A stretch of DNA of 64,000 bases from UBA4877 sp002399285 (GCA_036771835.1 DAIPGN010000002.1:129006-193005); one strand, 5' to 3'; shown: positions 8,628 to 15,832, counted from the stretch's first letter. Numbers and translations: made by a program. Notes: generated by a model not told the origin, from the sequence alone.

Positions 8628-9019
8628 ACGCCATCAACGGTCTCATTAATATCTTCATCAATACCGCTTAAGTCCTGCACTGCGGCGGCTAATTCCGCAT
8701 ACTCTCCAGCGTAAAGCATCTTTGCCAGTAAATCACTTTCTCCTAATACGTTATAATGTTTTTGGAGTTCCGCATTACTCAAATCTGGAAATACTACCGC
8801 AGATGCCGTAAGCGCCTGAACATATTCAGCCTGGTCAAAGGTTTCATTACCTCTCTTATCTCTTTTTGTGAATTTTTTAATCAATTTTTTATTTTCATCC
8901 TCTGAAATAGGTCTAATTATAAAAGGAACCGGCTTTCCGTCTTCTTGGAACCGGTTTGATACGATTATTTCTTTGTTTTCTGTTTGTATAGGGTTTAAAA
9001 ATGCGTCTAATGAACCCAT
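8618..9019 (-). CDS. xkdN: Tail assembly chaperone, XkdN-like
   Basis: A 133-residue protein in the XkdN position, immediately upstream of the tape measure gene. The body (PFIIRPISEDENKKLIKKFTKR... FPDLSNAELQKHYNVLGESDLLAKML) matches the family pattern. I chose the ATG at 9019 (MGSLDAF) rather than the one at 9049, because AGGAG lies nine bases before it and a decayed duplicate of this region at 9996-10069 preserves the same spacing. In the zero frame the protein ends at the TGA at 8618; a fraction should be extended by -1 frameshifting. Confidence 0.85.
   Translation of the reverse strand: MGSLDAFLNPIQTENKEIIVSNRFQEDGKPVPFIIRPISEDENKKLIKKFTKRDKRGNETFDQAEYVQALTASAVVFPDLSNAELQKHYNVLGESDLLAKMLYAGEYAELAAAVQDLSGIDEDINETVDGVKN
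8621..8627 (-). promoter_or_regulatory. Slippery heptamer A AAA AAC for -1 frameshifting
   Basis: Read on the minus strand in the chaperone frame the sequence is GTA AAA AAC TGA. This is a perfect X XXY YYZ heptamer (A AAA AAC) directly before the zero-frame stop. Slipping back one base gives AAA AAA CTG ATT GAG and enters the long extension frame. Confidence 0.82.
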
Positions 9020-9054
9020 ATTATTCTTCTCCTTTTTATTTTTGGGCATAATAA

Positions 9055-9078
9055 AAGCGCTTACATAGGTAAGCGCTT
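9055..9078. terminator. Hairpin terminator after the lipoprotein-like gene
   Basis: A perfect 10-bp stem AAGCGCTTAC / GTAAGCGCTT with an ATAG loop. On the minus strand it is followed by TTTTATTAT, and on the plus strand by a later run of T, so it may work in both directions. It separates the 9092-9910 gene from xkdN. Confidence 0.7.
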
Positions 9079-9091
9079 AGCCCTTTTTTAT

Positions 9092-9910
9092 TTACTTCAT
9101 GTACTCTTGACCATCAAAGATAAACGATTTAACACCATCCCCGTCCGGCGTAAGGATAAATTGAAATTTGCTTCTTATCATCGCGCCGAAACCGTTTTGA
9201 GAATCGACGTAACTCTGCACCAATATTTTATCCTTGTCTTTCCCGATGTACCAGTCATTGATATTCGGGAATTTCGCCGTGGAAGGCGATTTCAGTATTG
9301 ATTTTACCCCGTTTTGACACGCGATCTGTATATTGGATTCTTCGTCGATTGACATTGCCATACGTGGAGGATTTCCGAAGTACGATTTATCATATTTGAT
9401 CTTAGCTATATCTATTTTTTCTTTTTCTTCGTCTGTATCCAACAGTACGTAAACGTCGTCTATTTTGTCCGTGACGCTTTCATATTCAAGAGCGACGCCG
9501 GTATCGACGGTTTTTACCATAGTATCAGCTGGGGTTATGCCAAACATAGGGAAGATTACCTGTTCATCCGTATACGGCATTTTGACCGCATCGCCGGAAT
9601 AAACGTTCAGCTCTACTACCTTGCCGTCGATCACTAAAAAGTCATAACTACCGCCTTTATAGGTATACGTAATGAGCGGGTACGTCTTCCCATTTATGCT
9701 TTTGAAATTACTTTTGTCCTTGCTTTCCGGCTCACCCATGATCTTGACCAGCTGCTCCGGCGTTATATTTGAAAATTGGTTTGCGTCAATGAGCGCTTCT
9801 TTTTGAGGGCTTTTTGACTCTGTGGCTTTACTTCCGTCGCCGAGTACGATGCCTAAAATCGTCGCGAATATAAAAAAACCTATAACCGTAAATAAACAAC
9901 CCTTCTTCAT
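9092..9910 (-). CDS. Membrane-anchored or secreted protein, prophage moron
   Basis: A 272-residue protein of unknown family. Residues 3-24 are an uncleaved-type signal anchor (GCLFTVIGFFIFATILGIVLG) with a basic N-terminus, followed by a Lys/Ser-rich linker and an exported mixed alpha/beta domain. The C-terminal part has a KSPSTAKFP...SYVDSQNGFGAMIRS pattern that I have seen in small envelope proteins, without a function I would assign. It is inserted between xkdM and xkdN, followed by its own terminator, which is the definition of a moron. A role in lysogenic conversion or superinfection exclusion is possible but inferred only from location and export. Confidence 0.8.
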   Translation of the reverse strand: MKKGCLFTVIGFFIFATILGIVLGDGSKATESKSPQKEALIDANQFSNITPEQLVKIMGEPESKDKSNFKSINGKTYPLITYTYKGGSYDFLVIDGKVVELNVYSGDAVKMPYTDEQVIFPMFGITPADTMVKTVDTGVALEYESVTDKIDDVYVLLDTDEEKEKIDIAKIKYDKSYFGNPPRMAMSIDEESNIQIACQNGVKSILKSPSTAKFPNINDWYIGKDKDKILVQSYVDSQNGFGAMIRSKFQFILTPDGDGVKSFIFDGQEYMK

Positions 9911-9995
9911 TTTCCTTTCCTCCCGCTATAATATTACCTTCATTATAGCAGATGAAAAGGTTTCCTGCTATATTTACATATAGTCACCTGGAAGA

Positions 9996-10069
9996 TCAAA
10001 GTATTTGCACTGGATTTAAAAATACACTTAATAAGCCCATATTATCTCCTTCTTTTTATTTTTGGGTAT
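9996..10069 (-). pseudogene. Decayed duplicate of the xkdN 5' end
   Basis: This stretch aligns with the start region of xkdN (about 9000-9052): the same cccatattat and ctttttatttttggg blocks and a 14-codon reading frame MGLLSVFLNPVQIL that parallels MGSLDAFLNPIQTE before hitting TGA. It keeps the RBS and spacing. It is best read as the scar left when the adjacent moron was inserted next to xkdN. Confidence 0.75.
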
Positions 10070-10073
10070 TAAA

Positions 10074-10095
10074 AAAGCACTCAAAAGAGTGCTTT
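10074..10095. terminator. Hairpin terminator after the ImmA-like gene
   Basis: A perfect 9-bp stem AAAGCACTC / GAGTGCTTT with an AAAA loop. On the minus strand it is followed by TTTTAATACC. It closes the arc/ant module (10111-11501) before the xkdN scar. Confidence 0.7.
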
Positions 10096-10110
10096 AAAAC
10101 AAATCTTTGA

Positions 10111-10446
10111 TTAGTTGTATTGTAACTTATTTAGTCTATTTAATAATCTTGCTGCAAATCTATCTATTTTATCTTGTATAGAGTATTGCAAGGTCTCTAT
10201 CAAACAATTTATCCTGATTTTACATAATACTGCATAACCCAAGCAGCGAGCCAATTCATTGGAAGTCTGTGTTACCTCTTTATTGATGCAAATGTACTTA
10301 TGTTTACCATTGTTATAGTAAAAGCTCTTTATATCTTCAGGGCAATTTACCTTAAAAGTTTTAATGCCTCTCTTTCTTGCTAATGCAAGGAGTCGGTCTA
10401 TAACCATATCATCGGATTTATCAAAAGCCATAACCTCCTTATCCAT
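10111..10446 (-). CDS. Small ImmA/IrrE-like protein lacking the zinc site
   Basis: A 111-residue protein. The order KYICINKEVTQTSNELARCLGYAVL ... DRFAARLL parallels ImmA/IrrE metallopeptidases, which read YIxIN...HELGHxLLH...ADxFAAxLL, but the HExxH zinc motif is replaced by NELAR. If the assignment is right, it is a catalytically dead member. It directly follows the antirepressor (stop and start two bases apart) and ends at a terminator, so it belongs to the antirepressor operon. A partner of a repressor or a decoy is possible. The remote homology is my reading and moderately uncertain. Confidence 0.6.
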   Translation of the reverse strand: MDKEVMAFDKSDDMVIDRLLALARKRGIKTFKVNCPEDIKSFYYNNGKHKYICINKEVTQTSNELARCLGYAVLCKIRINCLIETLQYSIQDKIDRFAARLLNRLNKLQYN

Positions 10447-10447
10447 G

Positions 10448-11230
10448 TTATAACACCTTCTCGGCTTGTTCGTTTTTAAATTTATTTATGAAGTATAATT
10501 GTCCTTTGCCCGTTAATTTTGGAGTGATGGATATGCTAATATCACCGTTTCCGTGCCCTATTGTCGTTTCCTTGAGCTCGAATAATCCATGTTCCATGCT
10601 ATATTGAGTAGGTTTATTATAATCAGTTCCTTTTCGACTAATTAAGTAGCCATGCTCCCGAAGCCATTTAAAAAGTCTATTTTGACCAATATCCACGCCG
10701 TTTTGCCTTAACAATTTAGCTAATTCCCCTACTAAAATTGTTGTTTGTGAAGCTGTTACTGACTCTGCAAAAACGACTTTTGGCTTATCTTGCTCGATCT
10801 GCTGTTCGGCCGCTGACCTCGCCTGCTGTTCCTTCTTGAGCTCGGTTGCCAACCGGATAATAAAATCAGGATTTGTTAAGGTCTTTTCAATGGTCTCAGG
10901 CGTCATGTAGGCTCCATGTGTTCTGATTGACGGTATAACCTCACTTGTTATCCAGTGCTTAAATTCCTTCGCCTTAGGAAGCTTTGAACCCAATATTAAA
11001 CTATACAAACCAGATTCATTAATAATAATTATATCTTGTTTACCCCCAGGGGTGAACGATTCGTTCACCCCTTTATCATCTTCATCTACATGGTCTCTTA
11101 TTGCCTTAAGCGGATTAGTATATTTTAAAATTTCCGCAATGTCTTTTCCTGCAAACCATGGTTCTCCATCCTTAGTGATTGTTCTTACTTGCCCAAATTC
11201 TTCATTTTCGAATATACGCAAATCATTCAT
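10448..11230 (-). CDS. ant: Phage antirepressor, BRO-N plus KilAC
   Basis: A 260-residue protein. Residues 1-110 form a BRO-N domain (IFENEEFGQVRTITKDGEPWFAGKDIAEIL ... HWITSEVIPSIRTHGAYM), followed by a coiled-coil linker (about 115-150) and a KilAC domain (LLRQNGVDIGQNRLFKWLREHGYLI...). Such proteins bind and inactivate phage repressors or induce lytic growth. A paralogue lies at 31371-32150 with a nearly identical C-terminal half but a diverged N-terminal half. Upstream lie an Arc-like gene and an antisense RNA promoter, matching the logic of the P22 immI locus. Unusually, it sits inside the late tail operon, between xkdM and xkdN. Confidence 0.9.
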   Translation of the reverse strand: MNDLRIFENEEFGQVRTITKDGEPWFAGKDIAEILKYTNPLKAIRDHVDEDDKGVNESFTPGGKQDIIIINESGLYSLILGSKLPKAKEFKHWITSEVIPSIRTHGAYMTPETIEKTLTNPDFIIRLATELKKEQQARSAAEQQIEQDKPKVVFAESVTASQTTILVGELAKLLRQNGVDIGQNRLFKWLREHGYLISRKGTDYNKPTQYSMEHGLFELKETTIGHGNGDISISITPKLTGKGQLYFINKFKNEQAEKVL

Positions 11231-11246
11231 AATCAGTATTCTCCCT

Positions 11247-11269
11247 TCATTCTATATTTTCTTGAATGA
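11247..11269. promoter_or_regulatory. Second candidate Arc-type operator over the antisense promoter
   Basis: TCATTC at 11247-11252 and GAATGA at 11264-11269 are inverted copies of the half-site seen in the operator at 11533-11548, here spaced 11 bases apart. The right half overlaps the -35 box of the antisense promoter, so the Arc-like protein could also control that promoter. Confidence 0.45.
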
Positions 11270-11290
11270 GATTACCGACTATGATATAAT
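11262..11290 (+). promoter_or_regulatory. Sigma-A promoter for the antisense RNA
   Basis: TTGAAT (11262-11267), a 17-base spacer and TATAAT (11285-11290), reading on the plus strand, against all genes around it. It points into the arc-ant gap, and nothing but the short hairpin RNA lies downstream before a terminator. Confidence 0.75.
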
Positions 11291-11296
11291 ATTTCA

Positions 11297-11360
11297 CAGA
11301 GGGCAACCTCGGTTGAGACACTCGCATCCCTTAGTCGAATAGGGCGAGTGTCTTTTATTG
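11297..11360 (+). ncRNA. sar-like antisense RNA in the arc-ant interval
   Basis: Predicted RNA of about 65 bases starting seven bases after the TATAAT. Its first hairpin is GAGG-GCAA-CCTC (a GNRA-type loop). A second hairpin has an 8-bp stem GACACTCG / CGAGTGTC with a partly paired interior and is followed by TTTTATTG, a rho-independent terminator. The transcript is complementary to the leader between the Arc-like gene and the antirepressor. Phage P22 has sar, a small antisense RNA in the same position that represses ant translation; the analogy in position, size and terminator is close. Unlike sar it does not overlap the ant RBS as predicted, so it would act on leader structure or by transcription interference. 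Confidence 0.65.
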
Positions 11361-11501
11361 TTTTTTATTGGCTTGACTTTCTTTAACAACCTTTTTTATA
11401 TATTCAATCAAAATTCCTTGCATATCTTTGCCCTGATTAATTGAATATATTTTAAACTGTCTATGGAGTTCATCGTCAAGCCGGACTGTCAACGTTTTGA
11501 T
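11355..11501 (-). CDS. Arc-like ribbon-helix-helix repressor
   Basis: A small gene encoding about 45-48 residues: KTLTVRLDDELHRQFKIYSINQGKD... IEYIKKVVKE. The TVRLDDELH beta-strand/turn and the following two helices are the ribbon-helix-helix fold of Arc, Mnt and CopG. AGGAGG (11510-11515) lies eight bases before an ATC codon at 11501; the first standard start is the TTG at 11492, 17 bases away, so initiation is ambiguous (ATC or TTG). Its promoter has a candidate operator in the spacer, suggesting autoregulation, and the antirepressor follows downstream. This is the P22 arc-ant arrangement. Confidence 0.75.
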   Translation of the reverse strand: MKTLTVRLDDELHRQFKIYSINQGKDMQGILIEYIKKVVKESQANKKQ

Positions 11502-11527
11502 TAATAACACCTCCTAACTTTATTATC

Positions 11528-11556
11528 ATTCTATCATTCTCGAATGATGAAGTCAA
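11528..11556 (-). promoter_or_regulatory. Promoter of the arc-ant operon with operator in the spacer
   Basis: On the minus strand: TTGACT (11556-11551), a 17-base spacer and TAGAAT (11533-11528). A 7-2-7 inverted repeat ATCATTC-TC-GAATGAT (11533-11548) fills the spacer. P22 Arc also binds between the -35 and -10 boxes of Pant. An extra half-site TCATTC lies at 11526-11531. Confidence 0.75.
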
Positions 11557-11583
11557 GAGGTGCTATTAAAATATTTTTTGAAC

Positions 11584-11613
11584 AAAAAAATCAGCTCCGA
11601 CTAAAGCTGATTT
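11584..11613 (-). terminator. Terminator after xkdM
   Basis: On the minus strand a 9-bp stem AAATCAGCT / AGCTGATTT is followed by TTTTGTTC. It lies 22 bases after the xkdM stop and isolates the arc-ant module from late transcription. Confidence 0.75.
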
Positions 11614-11634
11614 ATATCCCAAGGCTTTCCAGAA

Positions 11635-12111
11635 TTATCTATAGTTTTCCGGCAAACCGAAGTATTTCAAAGGATTGATATCATCAAACGTAAAGTCCGT
11701 ATCAAAGGTGATCGGGTCAGTCGAAGAATCATCCAATAAAGTAATAGGTATCGTCTTAGGTAATACGTTCAATAATACAACGTCCTGTTCGCCGATCGTG
11801 GATTGCTCATCCTCATTGTGAACCTGAATACTTATACCCCCATAAGTACCCCTCCTGATATACTGAACCGCCATTTTGAGCATATCCGAATTCATGAAAT
11901 ACATTGTCATACTACCGGTACCCTCGGCTCCGATAGCCTTGTGTTGTGTCATACGATGATTTAACAACCTTCTTGATTGGATCGTCATATCAAACTGCGC
12001 GCTTAATTTTGACACTTCAAATAGCTCCCGGTTTTGCCCATCGATCGTGATATACGCCCTGCCCTCGGAAGCTGAAATAGTGTCCCGCAGCTGTGTGTAG
12101 TTATCTGACAT
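11635..12111 (-). CDS. xkdM: Tail tube protein, XkdM
   Basis: A 158-residue tail core protein of the XkdM family. The pattern SEGRAYITIDGQNRELFEVSKLSAQFDMT near the N-terminus and the C-terminal TFDTDFTFDD are typical. It polymerises into the inner tube of the contractile tail. It follows the sheath gene at 17 bases and ends at a terminator, then the accessory modules interrupt the usual xkdM-xkdN succession. Confidence 0.93.
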   Translation of the reverse strand: MSDNYTQLRDTISASEGRAYITIDGQNRELFEVSKLSAQFDMTIQSRRLLNHRMTQHKAIGAEGTGSMTMYFMNSDMLKMAVQYIRRGTYGGISIQVHNEDEQSTIGEQDVVLLNVLPKTIPITLLDDSSTDPITFDTDFTFDDINPLKYFGLPENYR

Positions 12112-12128
12112 AATTTATCATCTCCCCA

Positions 12129-13175
12129 TCAATTAAGCGAAACCGTGATATAGATTTTTTCGATCGAGTCAACAGGCTGGATATAGCAGTCAATTACCAC
12201 GGCGTCGGAATCCGTACCGGGATTGACCGTGACGTCATCGGCCGTGAAATTCTGAATCGCATTCATCCGTTGCAGCTCGTTGAAGTATTCGATCAGTGTC
12301 GCCCGAAGCGACGACCTACCGTCGGGGTTATTGTCTATCTCGCCGACATAGTTTGACTCGTATATCTCCGTGATGTCATTATTTATGCCGTCGATAGTAC
12401 GGATTACGCGATTCTTTTTAAACATCTTGCCCTTTTCATCCGTAACCGTTGTGAGCGAGTTAATATCATATACTGCGGTTACATTCTGCGCTGTGTCGAC
12501 CTTGAATATGAATTGGCCGGCCGTTACCGCGGCTTCCATCTCGGATTTTGTCATTCTCGGGACTACATCAATCGCGCCGGCATACTTCTGGCCGGTATTC
12601 GATTTGTTTATGTTCGCACCAGCTGTCTGTCCTGCTACCCATGCGGTACACTGCGCAGGTGTCAATTCCGTGCCATCGGACAGCTTCACGCCCTGTGATA
12701 CGTTTATAATGGACTCAATATCAGCTGTCATATTTGCCATGACTGCCTGTATCTTAACGCCCTCATCCTCTCTCATGCCTTCTATCCATGTTTTGATAAC
12801 CGTCTGATTTGCTGTATAGGTAGAGCCGGTATAAGGATAAGCCAAAGTGTTAAAGTGTACCGTCCGTAACGCCACTAATGCAGCCGTAATAGTATCTACA
12901 TCGTGTTCTGTACCTAAGTTATAGACAAGCACGGTCTTAGCGCCCTTCAAGGCTTCGTTTACAAGCAGCTTGTCTGCAGCTGTTGTCCCTGTCGGGTATT
13001 TGCTCGCGTCCGTGGCTGTAATCTCATACATATCCCCCACGACGCCCGTGCTCATTTCTTGCATCAGCACTACTGTCCCCCTCTCTCCTGGTGTGATGGA
13101 AAGGGGAGCGTTGGTACGGAAGTTCAAGTACGCCCCGGGAAGTATTTTGTTCTGTTCTGTCCACGTTCCTGCCAT
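12129..13175 (-). CDS. xkdK: Tail sheath protein, XkdK
   Basis: A 348-residue contractile tail sheath protein. The N-terminus MAGTWTEQNKILPGAYLNF is the family signature, and the C-terminal part carries the IRTIDGINNDIT and LRATLIEYFNELQ segments of the sheath core. The length is somewhat below the roughly 460 of PBSX XkdK but normal for clostridial members. Its presence establishes a myovirus-type tail. Confidence 0.95.
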   Translation of the reverse strand: MAGTWTEQNKILPGAYLNFRTNAPLSITPGERGTVVLMQEMSTGVVGDMYEITATDASKYPTGTTAADKLLVNEALKGAKTVLVYNLGTEHDVDTITAALVALRTVHFNTLAYPYTGSTYTANQTVIKTWIEGMREDEGVKIQAVMANMTADIESIINVSQGVKLSDGTELTPAQCTAWVAGQTAGANINKSNTGQKYAGAIDVVPRMTKSEMEAAVTAGQFIFKVDTAQNVTAVYDINSLTTVTDEKGKMFKKNRVIRTIDGINNDITEIYESNYVGEIDNNPDGRSSLRATLIEYFNELQRMNAIQNFTADDVTVNPGTDSDAVVIDCYIQPVDSIEKIYITVSLN

Positions 13176-13179
13176 ATAA

Positions 13180-13593
13180 TCACTCCTTTATATTTGGATT
13201 TGTTTCTTGCGTCTGCATTTTTGCGTTTTCTTCAATCCGCATTTCCGAATAGTCGATAGAAAAGAGAAAATGCAGTACATTATCTGTTATCCGCGCTTCC
13301 TTATTCAGCACTCTATATACGCCGATCAGGTCAAAAGCATGGAACAGATCCTCCGACACCGAAAAGCAATCTTCTTTTATCTCGGGAGTAGGTTTCGCGC
13401 TGAAAAAAGCCACATCAAACGAAACGTGACTTCTAAACTTTTCACTTAGCCGTTTTTTATAATTCTGGTTGATCAGCATTATTAGGAAGGAGGGTGTTTT
13501 AAACTTTTGCGGGACGTCCTCGTCATATATCGTGTACCCCGGGAACGCCGCCAAAATGGCGTCTACAATAGCCTGCCTCACGTCAGTGATCAT
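13180..13593 (-). CDS. Phage neck/tail completion protein (XkdJ position)
   Basis: A 137-residue protein (MITDVRQAIVDAILAAFPGYTIYDEDVPQKFKTPSFLIMLIN...). The pattern of an N-terminal helix, a GYTIYDEDVPQ turn and a FLIM strand matches the small tail-terminator-like proteins found between the HK97 gp10-type gene and the sheath in PBSX-like phages (DUF6838-type). It overlaps the preceding gene by 11 bases. Confidence 0.75.
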   Translation of the reverse strand: MITDVRQAIVDAILAAFPGYTIYDEDVPQKFKTPSFLIMLINQNYKKRLSEKFRSHVSFDVAFFSAKPTPEIKEDCFSVSEDLFHAFDLIGVYRVLNKEARITDNVLHFLFSIDYSEMRIEENAKMQTQETNPNIKE

Positions 13594-13993
13594 GTTTTTT
13601 ATTCACCCTCTCTACCTCTTTTTCAAACTCTTTAGCCATAGTCTTGTCAACCTTGTCTATTGCGTGTTCAAGCATGTATTTGCCCTTTATAAAGCCCACG
13701 GTTTCACCGGATTTATTAACCACTCTATGACCGTCATTTACAAAACTGCTGTAATCCGCGGAGTTCATAAGCACCTTTGCGACCCCATCCCGTAATTTGA
13801 CAGCATGGCTTGTAAACCAACTGCCACGCATGAAACCGGATAGCACCGGCGTATTCTTTGCCGCGTCTGCCATCCCTGCATTAACGGCCTTATTCAGTAC
13901 TTTTACGTCGATGTCGGATATGTCATCAAACATGGCTTTAAGCTCTTTCCGATATCGGTCGATCGCTGCTCTATTCTCGCTTTCGTTGCTCAT
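13583..13993 (-). CDS. HK97 gp10-like head-tail joining protein (XkdI position)
   Basis: A 136-residue protein with the gp10 pattern: VNAGMADAAKNTPVLSGFMRGSWF followed by a strand and YSSFVNDGHRVV. Such proteins sit at the neck between connector and tail. Overlaps of 4 and 11 bases with its neighbours show coupling. Confidence 0.82.
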   Translation of the reverse strand: MSNESENRAAIDRYRKELKAMFDDISDIDVKVLNKAVNAGMADAAKNTPVLSGFMRGSWFTSHAVKLRDGVAKVLMNSADYSSFVNDGHRVVNKSGETVGFIKGKYMLEHAIDKVDKTMAKEFEKEVERVNKKHDH

Positions 13994-14328
13994 GCTGTAT
14001 CCATCCTCTTCACGGCAAATTCCTGGTGATCGCCATATGGGAAACCTTCGCCAACGCTTAGCGTGGTTTGTCTGCCGTTCCGCTGTATAACCTCTATTTC
14101 ATCGCCTTCCTGAATATCGACATCAAGGCCGCAAAATAAGGTATAGGAATTAACGATAGTCGGTACTCCGCTGCCGGTATCGACCAGTGAACCCTTGCTG
14201 TAGTGACACTTAACATAGGTATCATTTACTTTAGCTCTCACGGTCTTTGTGACGCCATTTACAATGCGTTCCTCCCAGCGGTATATATCTATTTTATCAC
14301 TCCAAAGTCTTTCCAGCGGGCCACTCAT
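13990..14328 (-). CDS. xkdH: Head-tail adaptor, XkdH-like (DUF3599)
   Basis: A 112-residue beta-rich protein: LWSDKIDIYRWEERIVNG...VKCHYSK, ending DHQEFAVKRMDTA. This matches the stopper/adaptor proteins of PBSX-type phages. It overlaps the upstream connector by four bases. Confidence 0.8.
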   Translation of the reverse strand: MSGPLERLWSDKIDIYRWEERIVNGVTKTVRAKVNDTYVKCHYSKGSLVDTGSGVPTIVNSYTLFCGLDVDIQEGDEIEVIQRNGRQTTLSVGEGFPYGDHQEFAVKRMDTA

Positions 14329-14666
14329 ATTCGCAGCCTCCGAAACGCGCGGAGTACCCTCATATCCTCATCAGACAGCCCGTAGATAGTCTCTTTTGAT
14401 GTTTTTTCGTCTACGTTATACGTTATAGAGGTATCACCCTCTTTAACGGATTTCACATCAAATACGGCGTCAGAACCGTTCTGTGCTTCATAATCCATGA
14501 TGTTCTTAACTTTTTTTCTGATATAAGGCTCCAATTCTAACGGTAGTTCATCAAGATTGCAAAAGTTTAAGGCACCTTGAATGATGTCCGATATAAGAAG
14601 ATCGTGGGTATCGTCTATTAGTTTTAGGTGCTGCTTGACCAGGGTTTTCATTTCCTCGGTAGTCAT
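14325..14666 (-). CDS. Head-tail connector, gp6-like
   Basis: A 113-residue helical protein (MTTEEMKTLVKQHLKLIDDTHDLLISDIIQGALNFCN...). It has the helix-turn-helix-like arrangement of DUF3199/gp6 connector proteins that ring the portal. Gene order (capsid, small charged protein, connector, adaptor) supports this. Confidence 0.8.
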   Translation of the reverse strand: MTTEEMKTLVKQHLKLIDDTHDLLISDIIQGALNFCNLDELPLELEPYIRKKVKNIMDYEAQNGSDAVFDVKSVKEGDTSITYNVDEKTSKETIYGLSDEDMRVLRAFRRLRI

Positions 14667-14695
14667 ATCATCACCGCCTAACTGAAAGAAGGCCG

Positions 14696-14842
14696 CTATT
14701 GCGCAGCCTTCCCATTTGTTTTTTCCTTTAATTCCTTTTCTTTCTCTGCCTTTTTCTTGGCTTCCTTTTCAGCCTTCTCTAATGCCTTTTTCAAAACAGC
14801 TTCCTGCTCCCTGCGCTTCCTCTGAAACGCTGTAGCGCTCAT
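14696..14842 (-). CDS. Small highly charged protein after the capsid gene
   Basis: A 48-residue protein that is almost entirely Lys/Glu/Ala helix: ATAFQRKRREQEAVLKKALE... A GGAGG RBS precedes the ATG at 14842, and the gene starts 11 bases after the capsid stop. It is probably a coiled coil. Capsid-adjacent small charged proteins of this kind are common in Firmicute prophages; function unknown. Confidence 0.7.
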   Translation of the reverse strand: MSATAFQRKRREQEAVLKKALEKAEKEAKKKAEKEKELKEKTNGKAAQ

Positions 14843-14853
14843 ATCTACGCCTC

Positions 14854-15807
14854 CTATGCTATTTTGTGCTTAAACTGGACGATACGAATATTTTTGTTCT
14901 CGTACTTTCTCTCCCAGCTCGTAGCCTTTGCCAGCTCCGTATTTGTAGGAGAAGCACCGGCAGCACTCCCAACCCATGCAATCCCTCTTGGATGGAGTAT
15001 GAAGTGTCTGCGATTGATCAGGATATCATCGCCGGCGAGACTATCCCTATCTGTCTCTGTCGGCATCGGTACATTGCCGTTACCTCTGCCAATTGCGCCC
15101 TCACCAAAAAGGTACGTAGTATACACACCACCAGAGACAGGGCAGCCGTCATCAACGATAACCCTCTTGGTCATGTAATACGGTACTCGCGGGTTCGCGT
15201 CGGACTCTCTCACGTACTCGATCAAGTCAAGCTTTGCAAGGTAGGTTTCAACGGCGCTATGCATTGCTATAGCCGTCAGCCGGTCCTTTGCATCGCCTAA
15301 AAGCTGCTGCGCATCAAGGAAATTAGATCCATCGATCAATGCTGCGTCGTCGGCCCCGCCGCTTATATCTTTCACGTTCCCTGTCATAGAAGCCGCACCC
15401 ATGGCGCCGGTAAGTACACTTATAAGGGTCTTCTGTTCCATTCTCGCCCAGTATGCTGCCACCAGATCACCGATAGCCCTCATCGGGTCATCACCGGAAA
15501 GTGCCTTTGCTAAATCATTTGCGCTCCATGCCTTGCCACGTTCAAGCAGCACAGCTATATCCTGCCCGGCGGTGATCTTCTGCGGGGTTAATGCAGTACT
15601 GTCGGACAACACCTCGTCGTCGCCGGTAAGGTCGCTCCAGTAGGGCATGTTGACGGTCTTGCCGCCGGAAGACGCAAGCGCGTCAAGCTCGGCATTCGGG
15701 ACCACAATGCCGCTCTGCACTAATACGGACAGCTCCGCTGTTCTTTCAATTACGTATGGATTGAATACCTCTGGGACTATTACATCCGCTATTTGTGTTT
15801 TAGCCAT
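14854..15807 (-). CDS. xkdG: Major capsid protein
   Basis: A 317-residue major capsid protein: AKTQIADVIVPEVFNPYVIERTAELS..., followed by GGKTVNMPYWSDLTGDDEVL, the pattern of the P22-coat-like/HK97-fold capsids of PBSX-type phages. The second ATG (15807) is chosen because GAGGTG stands eight bases before it; the ATG at 15813 is only two bases away from the same RBS. It follows the scaffold gene. Confidence 0.93.
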   Translation of the reverse strand: MAKTQIADVIVPEVFNPYVIERTAELSVLVQSGIVVPNAELDALASSGGKTVNMPYWSDLTGDDEVLSDSTALTPQKITAGQDIAVLLERGKAWSANDLAKALSGDDPMRAIGDLVAAYWARMEQKTLISVLTGAMGAASMTGNVKDISGGADDAALIDGSNFLDAQQLLGDAKDRLTAIAMHSAVETYLAKLDLIEYVRESDANPRVPYYMTKRVIVDDGCPVSGGVYTTYLFGEGAIGRGNGNVPMPTETDRDSLAGDDILINRRHFILHPRGIAWVGSAAGASPTNTELAKATSWERKYENKNIRIVQFKHKIA

Positions 15808-15832
15808 TCTCATATCACCTCAAATTTTTAAT

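Noticed and set aside
11309..11360. Terminator of the Arc-like gene on the minus strand
   Set aside because: The T run follows the stem only on the plus strand, so it ends the antisense RNA, not arc-ant transcription.
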